The translations under genes were made by a program, and so were the position numbers. Under the pieces are notes generated by a model that ran no database searches, had not been told where the DNA came from, and saw only the letters and a list, made by a program, of their open reading frames with translations. Positions 11,563-23,400 of a stretch of 64,000 bases of DNA are shown piece after piece. Every line of letters begins with the position of its first letter. Positions within the stretch are counted from its first letter, which is position 1. This DNA is from Manduca sexta (taxonomy: Eukaryota; Arthropoda; Insecta; Lepidoptera; Sphingidae). Location of the stretch: contig NC_051129.1 of assembly GCF_014839805.1 (NCBI RefSeq), forward strand, positions 1,364,001 to 1,428,000, written 5' to 3'.

Positions 11563-11928
11563 TACATATTGCAATATCTAGAGGAAGTTGTATTAATTAA
11601 TTGGTATGTTCATTATAGGCTATTGAAAATTAGACCCGTAGCAGAGTTCACGCTCTCGAAGAGTATTTGAACACATCGTCAGTGTTTATCGTGATGCCAA
11701 TTCCCAAATGTTTGAGATATTTTATATGTAATTTATCCTGATCAAATAGCCACCTGGTTATAATCGTAAAGCCGAATCGACTTCGAGTATTTTATAGCGG
11801 TGTTAAATGGCGATATGTTGAAGATATAAATTGACGAAAATCCGCGCCAGACTCTCTAGAGAAATTTATTTTTTTGCGAATGGATTTTTGGTTTAATCTT
11901 AATGATCGTAAAATGTCTTGATTTTGTA

Positions 11929-12282
11929 CAGGTTCCTTTTCACATATCGTTACTGAATGAAACCACATACTTATCTTCTTGAAAATAACACAATAATTTA
12001 ATCAAGCCGCAGATATAATATAAAAATTGCAATTTTCAATAAAATAAATATCAATAAAAAATAATTGTAGTTTTTCTCAACCTAATGCCATTACTCTAAG
12101 AGAACTCGTCGCAGCAACACACTTTCAGTCAGAAATATACTCACGTACACACCATATTCGCACTAAACCACAAAATTTAGAAAACTAAAACCGGGATTTT
12201 TCATGAAAATATTCGTTTTCATGGATGATTTTTGGCACGCTGTATGTGGTTTAATTTATAAACGCAATGTAAAAACGACTAT
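11929..12282 (-). mobile_element. TA-flanked MITE with ~45-bp inverted repeats
   Basis: The left end is 'caggttccttttcacata...gaaaccacatact'. The right end reads 'gtatgtggttt...acgcaatgt...acgactat', its inverted match. TA lies at both flanks (11927-11928, 12283-12284). The same family occurs at 30915-31304 in opposite orientation. Confidence 0.75.
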
Positions 12283-13259
12283 TACAGCCCGGTAGTGTGT
12301 GGGGTGAACTGTTAATACGGTCGATATTTTGTTCCCGCCTTCAGGGTATTTCTAGATCATTCAAGATAAAAACAAATGTATGGATACTTTGAAAATCTTC
12401 ATAAAAATCCCAAAGGTATATGACATGAACACTTAACACGCATTTTGGTGAACGAAGGCATACCTTTTATTAGTAAAGGCATGTTTTTAAAAGTGAAAAA
12501 ATGTGTAAAAGGTGTTGAGTTTATTCTCATTTCAAAATATCCTAACAAACAACGCAATGCTTAAATCAGAATGAAAAAATTAATATTGCAGATATGTACT
12601 TGTAGCGGTACAATTAGTATCCATACCGCCATCTCGTCAACTTGAGCGGAACTTCGAGAGACACAACTACAGTGATTTATCGCATAGCAATCACGCAAGA
12701 TGACGACAGACGATCCTGGATTACGCTTGCACAATTTGAGCGACACGTTGCATATATTCTACCTTCGAATCAATAACATCTGCCTGACTGGGAATCTTTC
12801 CCTTCCATAGAGGAACGCAACCATCTGTTCCTCTATAGCGGTGTCTACCTTTACGCCGATAAATACTTATACAGTGCTAACACTAACTTGAACATAGGGT
12901 ATAACTAAATTTCCATATTATTATAAGTTTTTGTTTAACTAGCGAGTAGTCTCAAGATTTAATAAGCATGTGTGCCGGCATGATAGATCATGTCTGCCAA
13001 CCTTTGACTCGTTGCACGTGGCGTATAATAAATTATGCCGCGGTGTGCCCGACGTACCAACTTATTAAAATATATTGCGTTAAAGAAAAAAATGCTTACA
13101 ACCTGTTGGTATTTTATTATGGCATATTTTTGCCCAACAGTGCTGAGACTTTATTAAAATACAGTGTAGTACAAATATTGTGCACAACTAGAAAAATGTT
13201 TTCGGTTGTCGTTAAAATTATGTCTGTTTTTCTGGATGTATTCTATGATTGGTTTAGAA

Positions 13260-13549
13260 CAGGGGTGGCCAACCGGTCGATCGCGATCGACTGGTCGATC
13301 GCCACAACAAGTCCAGTCGATCGTGGCAAGGCAAAAATATAAATACGTAGAACAGACTGCGCAACATACCTAATCACTAACTGCTGCATGCATCGATTTG
13401 TATTATTTTTTAATCAAAATAATAATAAATTGTGTGCTGAACTATGTTGTTTCATTTAAGATTTCAAGATGTACATGTAGCTTGGTAGATCGCACAGAGT
13501 ATCATCAGTGAAAAGTAGATCTTGGGTCTTACCAAGTTGGCCACCCCTG
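13260..13549 (+). mobile_element. hAT-type MITE (CAGGGGTGGCCAAC)
   Basis: The 290-bp element has inverted ends CAGGGGTGGCCAAC and GTTGGCCACCCCTG. The 8-bp flanks are GTTTAGAA (13252-13259) and GTTAAGAA (13550-13557), which agree at 7 of 8 bases. It is nearly identical to 54159-54444. An internal palindromic stretch (cgatcgcgatcga) recurs in both copies. It is non-coding. Confidence 0.93.
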
Positions 13550-13567
13550 GTTAAGAACATACATATG

Positions 13568-13795
13568 CAGGGTCATTTTCAGATTGCGTTATTAAAGGAA
13601 ATCACATTTTTATCCTCTTGAAAATAACAAATTATAATAAGGTACTTGAATCGTACATGTAAAATAAAAAAGTGTGTTTTTCAAACAAAATAGATATTAA
13701 TAAATATTTATTCGAATACGTCGTAGCGTCGTAATAACACCATACTTCCAGTCAGAAATTCGCTCACCCATAGGCCACATTCGCGGTTTTTTGTT
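13568..13795 (+). mobile_element. half copy of the GGGTCATTTT MITE
   Basis: The left end 'cagggtcattttcagattgcg' and internal 'cttgaaaataaca', 'cagtcagaaat' match the 11929 and 30915 elements. The right end is missing and is replaced by a family G fragment. Confidence 0.65.
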
Positions 13796-13870
13796 TTTTA
13801 TTTTTACTCACGACGTTTCGAAGACTTTGCAGCCTTCATGGTTAACGGGGGGGGGGGGGGGGGGGGACGT
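13796..13870 (+). repeat. family G fragment ending in a 20-base poly-G run
   Basis: 'cacgacgtttcgaagactttgcagcc' belongs to family G, followed by a run of 20 G at 13847-13866 where other copies have four to six G. Confidence 0.8.
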
Positions 13871-13996
13871 AAAATTTATTAATACTGCGATATAATCCGT
13901 AAAATAATTAATCCGTTTAATTTAAGGGGTTCATTAAAAATTATTTAGTTGTTTTCATCTACTTATATCATCAAACATTATAAACTATAGTAAATA

Positions 13997-14193
13997 CTAG
14001 CGACCCGCCCCGGCTTCGCACGGGTGCAATGTTTCTCCAGTATTTAATGGATTTTATTATAAATATAAACCTTCCTCTTGAATCACTCTATCTATTAAAA
14101 AAAACCGCATCAAAATCCGTTGCGTAGTTTTAAAGATTTAAGGATACATAGATTGGGACAGAGAAAGCGACTTTGTTTTATACTATTTAGTGA
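13997..14193 (-). mobile_element. non-autonomous Helitron, family 2
   Basis: Read on the minus strand it begins TCACTAAATAGTATA, after A, and ends in GC-rich hairpin sequence (cccgtgcgaagccgggg) then GGTCGCTAG before T. Insertion between A and T with TC and CTAG ends is the Helitron signature. It lies about 35 bp from the donor of the CUB3 exon. Confidence 0.88.
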
Positions 14194-14234
14194 TACACGG
14201 GCTTATATTCTAAATACTTATACCAAGTACTCAC

Positions 14235-14430
14235 TGCGGCTCGTGTTCAGTAAGCAGCTCGTCGAAGTGCAGTCGCAGCGTGTGCGCATGCGGGGCGCGG
14301 ATGTCGGTGGTGCACTCGACGTCATCCGGGTAGGGACGCGGGAAGCCCGGACTCGACACCGTCGCGTGGGGCTGCGCGTGCGACAGCTGGATCGTCTCGT
14401 TGCATTGGATCTTTGATGCAGTATACGGGT
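14235..14430 (-). CDS. exon encoding first half of a third CUB domain
   Basis: This 196-nt exon has acceptor tttccttccag and donor gtgagt. Its first two bases complete Asp with the previous exon. It encodes an N-terminal CUB half: cysteine in IQCNETIQL, the typical SSPGFPRPYPDDVEC turn and second cysteine, then ITD-like and LRLHFDELL strands. It ends with CA, the first two bases of a split codon. The remaining CUB half (two more cysteines expected) must lie further left, and I could not locate it in the 14.2 kb that remain. A Helitron ends about 35 bp beyond the donor. Confidence 0.92.
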
Positions 14431-17400
14431 CTGGAAGGAAAGTGTTAATATTTGTATTCACTCAGATATTGATCATTGTACACAAAAAAACCCGCCATTG
14501 TTGAAAAAAATACAGCCGAATTGAGAACCTCCTCCTTTTTTGAAGTAGGTTAAAACATAAATGCCGCATTCTGTTATGTGTATCTCCGATTGAAATCGTG
14601 CCGACACAATTATATCGACTGGCGAGTGATAATCGTCTCTCATCAATGAACACTCTGTTTACCTAGAATGTGGCAAAAAACGTTACGATTCCATGTCGTT
14701 TTACTGTGATTGGTTGAAAAATTAACACGTGACTGATGCATTGGTCTCTCGACCAATCACAAACATTAAAATTAAACGACATCGAGTTACGAGTCACGTG
14801 TTTTGGGACATTCTAAGGGATGGACACTGATGTGGTCGTACAAATAATAAAATATTATACTGATATTGAGGTTAAGTTTACGAATTTGTTTATAGTAGGT
14901 TAAATCTGGAATCAGTGAACGGACTATGAAATTTCTTACTGTTCCTGATTTATGCATGTTATTATTTATTTTGCATACCTATTCTCAAATAGTAGAGCAG
15001 TGGCGTAGTGTGGAATTTTCCGCATTTACAGAAAATATAGGTACTATAATTTTTTTGATTGCTTTGTATGACGAACTTAGGCTTGTCGTTCGCGTGATGG
15101 AAAGCGATACGACCGCCCATAAACAGTAGATACTCCATCCAACACTAAATATCAAGAATGTTGTATTCACCTATAATGATAGTACACAAAGTCCAATGTT
15201 ATTACTCAACTGAATTTTATAGTATATGTGTAACTGTTGATGGTGTATCTAAATAAATAAACACCTTGAATACAACCTTGATACTCAACTGCGCTCGCCA
15301 TCCTGAGACATGAGATGTTAAGTCTTATTATGTCCAGTAGTTACACTGGCTCATATTATAATAATTAATAATAATTGGATTTTAACCTAGTATGCTATAA
15401 GTATTGATGATTTATTTGTTAATAACATCATTAATTTTAATAGTTTGCTTATATGAATTATAAAAGGGAAGCCAGTAGGAATCAGATTCTATGGATTTTT
15501 TATTTAAAAAAAGTGAAAGATAAATATAATAAAATTATATTATATTTATAAAAATGTATAAGAATGCTATCTATTCGACAATGAGAACGTTTCAACTATC
15601 ATGTCATGAAAGTGACGATTCTTATAATACAATGCGTGCTGTATTTGGCTCTTGGCCCAGAACCAATTAAGAGTCGAGGTATAAGGAATTTTCTTACATT
15701 ATTTTTACGGATGCTGAATTGGATTTATTTCTGAGATTTGAATGTTGATTTGTATTATTAATAAAATACATTTGGGACTCGCCAAAAAATATATAAAAAT
15801 TAGTTTTAAATATTGTTTTTCTTGACCATTTTAACTGTTTTTTTTTCACGTCGTCAATCGTAAAGGAGTAGACAGAGGGCTAGGGCCTATTTTCGCCAAG
15901 TGTGTTCCGTCCCATGATGTGATAGAACTGAGATTTGAACCCAGGAACTTAGAGCCGTATTGCGCACGTTTTTTTTTTAAATACTTGGAGTTATTTCGCT
16001 GTATTTTAGCAGATTACTTAGCCTATGTATATTAGGCCTAAATTAATGTGAAAATTTAATCATATTTTTTTATATTCTCAAATCATTTACTAATATTAAG
16101 TCTAATATATTATGCTAAAATATAAGTACTAATTGTTTAAAAAACATCGCATACCACAATTTTACTCTACTTTCCAAAATATGAAACACACAACACATTT
16201 CCATATTTTTAATATCTCATAAGATTTTAAAATAACCATTGGTCCTGCATGCATTGTTTGAACGAAACGTCTGTATCATAAGACAATACCGCGGGTGGGC
16301 AGACAGCGAGGTATCGATCCGTGCTGTTACTTTCAAAATAAACGACACCATATCGTGTTGGACAAAAGAAAAGTTTTCCGAAGTTCCAACGTTAGGTTGT
16401 AGGTATGGACGAGAGTCATGGTTGGTGACATTTGTATGAAATAATTTTGCGAGGATGGGAGTTTAGTACCTAGTTCCTGGTACCCACAAAAAAGATTTAG
16501 GTGTTGACGTGGCAATGGTGAAAGATGAAATTTTCCGAAAGGAAACCCGATAACATATAGGTACTATTCAGGAATCAGCAAATTGTTCTAATGACAATTA
16601 GATTCTACATAAAAGGAAGCCCATAGGGTTATATGGACCCTTAGCCACTGTGGTGTGGTCAGTTAATTAATAGCTGCAGACATTCATTAACACTGTAGCA
16701 TTATATGTTATAAAATCCATTGTAACCATATGATTAAATTAAAACATTTATTGTTCTCAAAAATTATGAATAATTGCGAATTCAGAAACGAACATATATT
16801 CATAAAACCAAATTTACTTTAAACACAAAATACCGCTTTAAATTACCAAGTAAGCTCACGTGGTAATGTAAGTGGCGACTAAGTATGTGCACGTCGCGTA
16901 GAAAATAGGTAATTCCCGCAGGAACGAGTTCCGGAAACTATAATAAATGAGGCCACGAACCCTGTCCTGTGAGTACATAATTAATTGAAGAGTCCCGGTG
17001 CGGCTACAACCCTACGATACACCGCTACGATAGTATGACGAGGTGCTACGCTGCTACGAACTACTACGTAGCTACGGTGCTACAACGTATGCTTTTAGCT
17101 CGTTGGTAAGCCTTGTAAAAATGTGTACTAAAAATGAATGCCTCCTAGCTGAATTTCGGCCACAGCGGCCAATTTCAATGGAGATTAGTTAGGTACGCTG
17201 GAAATATTATAGTGCACAAGTGTGTGCGCAATACACAGGTGCACTCTCAGTTCCTTTACTTCCATAATTAAGTGAGACGGTAAATCGACATGACCGGAGA
17301 GAGATCAGGTGCAGGAGCAATAGCTTTATGTACTTTCCGAGGTACGGGGGTAACATACTGCCAAGTTTCTGACTCCGAGCTATGACAGTAATCTTTGAGA

Positions 17401-20400
17401 TGGAATAACGTAGTCACAATTATTTTTGGCTCGACCCGGGAGTCAAATCCAGGACCTTAGTGAGATAGTCGTACTTGTACCGCGTACGCGTTACAATTAC
17501 GCCGCCGTGGCAATCAAAGTATTTATGATTTAATATGTTTGCGCACTTATTAAGTAATTACATTTAAGTAGCTCCACAGTTGATTCGCAGCAAACATACG
17601 ATATGATTGATGGATATAAATTTAATTAATATTTATACAGCCGCAACAAACATAAAATCTTTTATTTTTTTACGATTTAAGACTATACACACACTTACTC
17701 ACGTCTTTTCAGAGATCCAATTAGTGCACCCCCTTTCGGGCACAAATTCCAAAGTTTTAGGATTATTCGAAATTAAATTGAAATATAAAACCTAATTTCA
17801 ATGATATGTAAATACACCTGAAATTTAAATTCTTCTGCTGATCAGTGCTGTAGTCAAATGGAAGGCTACCCTTAAGTATTGCAGCATAATTTATATTCCG
17901 TGAACGGACATTTAAGTCCCAAGAAAAGCTTACATAAAAACATGAGAATACAAATTTCTCCACACGTTTAACTGATAAAGACATTTGCTGGACAAAACAG
18001 TCCCGGAGCGCGGTGATAGAGTATATTATACGGGATTTGTCGCGTCATAAGTACCGAGACATCCTTGATCCCGGGACAGGCCGGGTAATACATAACATCA
18101 CTAAACCCTATCTCGTCACGGCTTGAAACTAATATTACAGTTTACTTTGTTATCACGTAATATTATGGAATAGTATATGGTTTAATTGAAATTAATAGCA
18201 AGTTGGACTTGATATGGTTAAAAATCAGATATACATTTTACAGTGCTTTTAACAAATGTGTCTGTGTCGGGTTTATATGAAGGACTTCTCGTGCTTCCAT
18301 GGTCGGCAGCCAGAGGACCTGGCATGCTATGGCCCAGTTCTGTGAGGTGGTTCTTTTGCAGAAGGAGAGTGCCGAGTATGATCGGGAGAGTGAGGATCCC
18401 TCCCGCTGCTAGAGGAGACATAGGAGGCATCGGGTGGATGACTGACCGGCGTCTTCCGCCCCGTGGATTAGGGGCGTTTGGAGAATTCCATCACAGTATC
18501 CTCTGCCATAAAAGGGGACTAATAGGGGCCATCGGGGGGTCGTCGGCGGGTAGCAAGGGGCCGTCTGCCCTTAGTGTACGTTGTGCACATTTCGCACATC
18601 GTGGTAACTCCCGGGATGGACGGCAGTGTGGAAGGCCTTATGCTGCGGTTGACGCCGAGCACGTTCTTCAGTAGTGCAGGGGCTTCAGTGACCCGTACTG
18701 TATATAAAAATATGCCACCCACATAATTTAATGACAAATATTCAGTCTTATTTATAAACTCGTGTTATGTTTTAATCAATTGCTTTTTCATAGATTACCA
18801 AAAAAATATTTATAAACTAGTTTTAGCGTTAAGAGGTGTTTAAGTTATGCTTAAACTGTCAAAATTAAACATCACCGATGATTAAAACTTTAAGAACAAA
18901 CTAGTCAAGACATAACTGAGCATAGCTTTGCGAATTTTATAAGTAAGACTCATCATGTATAGAATTTAAGGATTTTATTTTCAATCTACTGTAAAATATT
19001 AACACATTTACGAGGTCCCGGGTCATCAACATAGGCTATTAAAATGGCGCTAGTCATCGCATCAAATAGAGTGCATTTTCATTATCCGGTATTTTAAAAC
19101 TGGTAATGCTCCGGTTTACGTCCTCTCTAAAAGCAAGATGTTAGATGTTAGTGTCCACGTGACGTCATGACGTTACACTGCCCATTAATGTTGCCGGAGT
19201 GTTCTCAAGTTGACCGTGTTTGAACTTTGAGAGCAGTTAGTGATGAAATTAAGTAGTTATAGTGTTCGTTGGTTAAGTGTAAGTTGCGTGTTGTAGCAAG
19301 TTCGATTGCCAGCTCAGGATTGAGATTAGAAATGTAATATGTTCGGCAAAAATACTGATGTTATTACAATACGAATAGGATGTTAATTTGATCTGTGTTT
19401 TAGTTATGAGGCAGCCTTTTTCTTTAATATAAAATATTAACTATAAAATTATTTCAGTGTTGCCAGAATTAAAATGTTAAATTTTAAAGTAGATTGAAAA
19501 TAAAATCTTGTGCATGATGTCTGTCGTTAAATTGTGTTTTATGTTATATATTTATGTACTAACGCATCTTAGGGTAAAATGTAGCCACGCGAAGTGATTT
19601 CACAGCTCAAAAACACTGTTTCAAGTTTGAAACATTGAGATCGAAGTTTAAAATTAACCGCTAACGCCAACCGGGATTCAACTCCTCAACAATGAGAATT
19701 TATTATAACAAAAAAAAAAAACTTAAACACGTTTACCCGCCAACTTACAACAGTCCTATTTTTCTACCAACAACTTTCTTACGCTAGTACAACCATTATT
19801 CCTTATTTAAAATTCTGCTCGGAAATCAACTTCCTTGTTTCAAGTTAGCCCACTTACAAGGGGTCCGTCTGTTCGCGCCAGTTTGGCGTTTTGTTTCCTA
19901 TGTAGGTCACCTCGCTGTTGAACTAATACGTCTATTTTAAATTCAAATTTGGAATCCGTTTAAACGGTATTGGATTTAAAAATGATTTATAACGCTGTGG
20001 TAACGTTTTTGTTGATTAATAATGATCATTTAAATGCTATTTGAAATATCATTTGTATCATATTTAATTATTTCATTTTTCGATAGATATGTGAAAAAAA
20101 AAACAATTTTGAGATTGACAGGACAGATAAAATTGTTCAATTATTTAATTATTTTTGGTGAGCATTATTTCATATCGGATCTCATTATACTGGACGTTAT
20201 AGATGTATAGTAACATTCTGCAAAGAATAATTTACAAGACAATTGAAGTATTATCAGATCAAATTATCTCTGCAATAATTATCGTTATAAAACTATTCAA
20301 AATTCAAATCTATTTTACATTCTATAGTTATAAATAAAACACAATCACATGTAGACGGGGCAAACATACAATAGTAAAAAACTGGACCACAAAAGCCAGC

Positions 20401-23400
20401 TTTTGATTATTTAAAAAGGGTTTTACACTATCCATGAAACCTCAAACGTACGATCTATTCCGATATTCGGATTTACTATCGTACATATTATTTTCAGTTG
20501 TTAAATTATTCCACTGTGTTTGCAAAAAATACAGAGGTAAAGCCAGACTCAATCCGCAACGGTTCGGTAAATTCTGCATTTCCAATTTTTTATTTGAATA
20601 CCTAAAAAGTTTGGCAGTAGATGCATTTTATCGGCTTTGTTTTTGTTGCGATTAATTTGTTTGTTTAGTTTTTTTGTTCAATAGCTAAGTTCCAGGATTT
20701 TTTTTGGTGTTATTTGATTTTATAAAGTAAAAGAGCAGTGACGTGACCATTATTTGACCTGATTATGTCTATTGCATTTGTTGCAATTAAACGGAATGAA
20801 GCATCATTTTATAACATACTATGAACATAGGCATTGGTAAGGGAGGTTTTTTAAATTAGCTTTTACAATTTATTATAAGCTATGTTTTCCATCACCCTTT
20901 GTTGAATATACAACTTTATCCGGGTAGATATATTTATATCCGTATACAAGGCGAAAGGTGAACTTTCCTGAAAGAGAACCCGACAAAACACATACGTACT
21001 AATACATAAATGCAGTCTGCAAATCGATTTGATTATAATTAGATTTTCCATGAAGTGAAGCTGATAAAAATCGGTCTATATGGACCCTTCACTGTAAGAC
21101 AAGTATTACCACTTATCACTACATAGTATAAAACAAAGTCGCTTTCTCTGTCCCTATGTGTGCTTAAATCTTTAAAACTACGCAACGGATTTTGATGCGG
21201 TTTTATTTAATAGATAGAGTGATTCAAGAGGAAGGTTTATATGTATAATAACATCCATTAAATAGTCAGCATTGCACCCGTGCGAAGCCGGGGCAGGTCG
21301 CTAGTGTAATATATTTTACATTTAAAATACCATCTTGTGTAAAGATGTTATTATGCAATAAAGCTTGCAGTGGTCGTGTCGGCGTCCCAGATTTATTCAA
21401 AGTGCAATGTATGCGAGGATGGCAGGGGGGTGTAACGGGCGTTGGAGGGGGTGAAGGGCCTCGGTGCACGTGTCATATGAAATTCTTATGGCAAGTTTTA
21501 TAACCTCTCGTGATGGATAGATTTTATTGGAATATTTGGAATCTGAAAGTGTTAACAAAATTGTGATATGATTTTATGTGTTTTAAATTATATATAAATC
21601 AGTGGTGAGGGTCCATATAACCCGATTCCTACCGGCTTCACTTTATGTAGAATTTAATCATCATTAGAACGATTTGTAGACCGCATTCATGCATATTAGT
21701 ACCTATATGTTGTGTCGGGTACCCTTTCGGGTAATTCACCTTTTGCCACTGATATAAATAAAATATGTCTTCTTACTCGGCCGCTGTATCTTTATACAAC
21801 GTAGAGCCCGCGTAACGCATTTTTTACGAAAGTTCTGGAAACAATTTTGCTCAGTTTTTAAGACGGATCCGACGCCCCATCCGTCTGCTGTCAACCCTTT
21901 TGTGTACTTCAATTCGTATTACAAAGAGCCATATGGGATTGGACCTGGGAATCGAATAGCCACTACTAATAAAATCAAGAGCCGAAACTCCATTATGTTG
22001 TTCGTTAATTAAGTAACGAAATATACACACACGCCTTTTGTCTACGAAGGGGTAGGCAGAGTTGTAACTGGCGCGCATTTTTTGTCGTGCGCAGTTTTCT
22101 TCTGAGTAGAAAAACCTTATAACACTTTGCCCAAACTGGTGATTGAACCCAAGACCTCAGCACCACAGCCGCACCGTAATACAACTATACCACCGAAACA
22201 GTAATGAAATAAGTAATATCGCTGATCATTTATGCAAAATGTCATCTACGGTTTGAGATTCACCGATAGCAAATTAAAACCATAACTGATCTGGCCATAT
22301 TTAACGCGACCACTCTTAATGACTTCTACGATCTCATTTAAATTATACCACGAGCGGCGGTGAAACCAACCTACTGATTACAGGAAGGTTCGAAGACAAA
22401 AGTTTCCTAATGAAAGCCTTCGAACCATAAATATAAAGGGCGCTCGAAGTTTCATTATAATTTTATCGTTTTGAGTCATTGCGTATCATAACACTTTGTT
22501 GTGAATTTTCATTAAGGGATTCAATGGTTTAGGCGTTTTGTTTATTGGTTTTTAATGAGATTCTAAATCCTTTCATCATCATCATCATCATCAGCTGCAG
22601 GATATCTACTGCGGAACATTGGTCTCTCCAAAGTTTTCCAGATCGACTTAGAAGCGGCCTGCATCCAGCGACCTGCGATTTTTATGAGATCATCTGTCCA
22701 CCTCTCAACCTTTTACTACTAACGAAATTAACTGGAAAGGCCCCATAGAAGGCATCGCGCAGACGCTCTCAACGTGTTGTCAGACTATAAACTATAAAAC
22801 TGACAGTTGCAATAGCAACTTCAGCATCTATTTTAGATGAACACTGGAAAATGACTCCACTGCATCTGATGGCTTACCAGCTGAAACGGAAGTCCAAATA
22901 GAGTATCGACCTACGAGAATTTACTACCTAGAGTCGATACAATTATGCCGGCATGTTTGGAGCCGGATATACACAGGCTGATTTAGGAACGCGGTACATT
23001 TATAGAGGCCATTATGGCGGGTTTACATCTTACCTACGGTGGTTGCTATCCGGCGAGATACGAATAACCTCTCAGCTAATGTTTAGTAGGATAGCTGACG
23101 TCTATAGCACAGATGGATCGGCGGCATCTAAATAATACCACAGTCTCACAAAAGCTGACTTGAAGTAGCTTTATGATACTTGATGTAAGATCAAATCACG
23201 AGGTACAGTTTACAAAAGTAGCTGGACTAATTCCAAATTTCAAAACCTTTAAACTCTTGTCACCCAATCAACGATCGTTTTTTCCTTACTAAAATAAACT
23301 TCAGATGGTTTACTGTATTTTAGAAAAAAAAAACGATTGAAGGTTATAATAAAAAAAGTCTTGAAGTTTTTAAATTATTCAGCTACTTTTGTGGCTGACT

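Larger units (their letters stand above)
1..14234 (-). other. intron or 3' region after the CUB3 exon
   Basis: No further exon was recognised here. Much of the interval is covered by the repeats listed separately. Stretches where I see nothing but AT-rich unassigned DNA are 400-730, 960-1470, 2040-2230, 2466-3280, 4140-4500, 4920-5350, 5600-6475, 7000-7160, 7400-7630, 8400-8820, 9040-9540, 9900-10440, 10760-11065, 11130-11245, 11565-11928 and 12290-13251. Confidence 0.6.

Noticed and set aside
12968..13342. 124-codon plus-strand open frame
   Set aside because: Its 3' end runs into the hAT MITE at 13260 and no domain or splice context supports it.
18243..18674. 143-codon plus-strand open frame as a gene
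   Set aside because: Low-complexity, GC-driven frame with no domain. Kept only as a GC-rich island of unknown origin.
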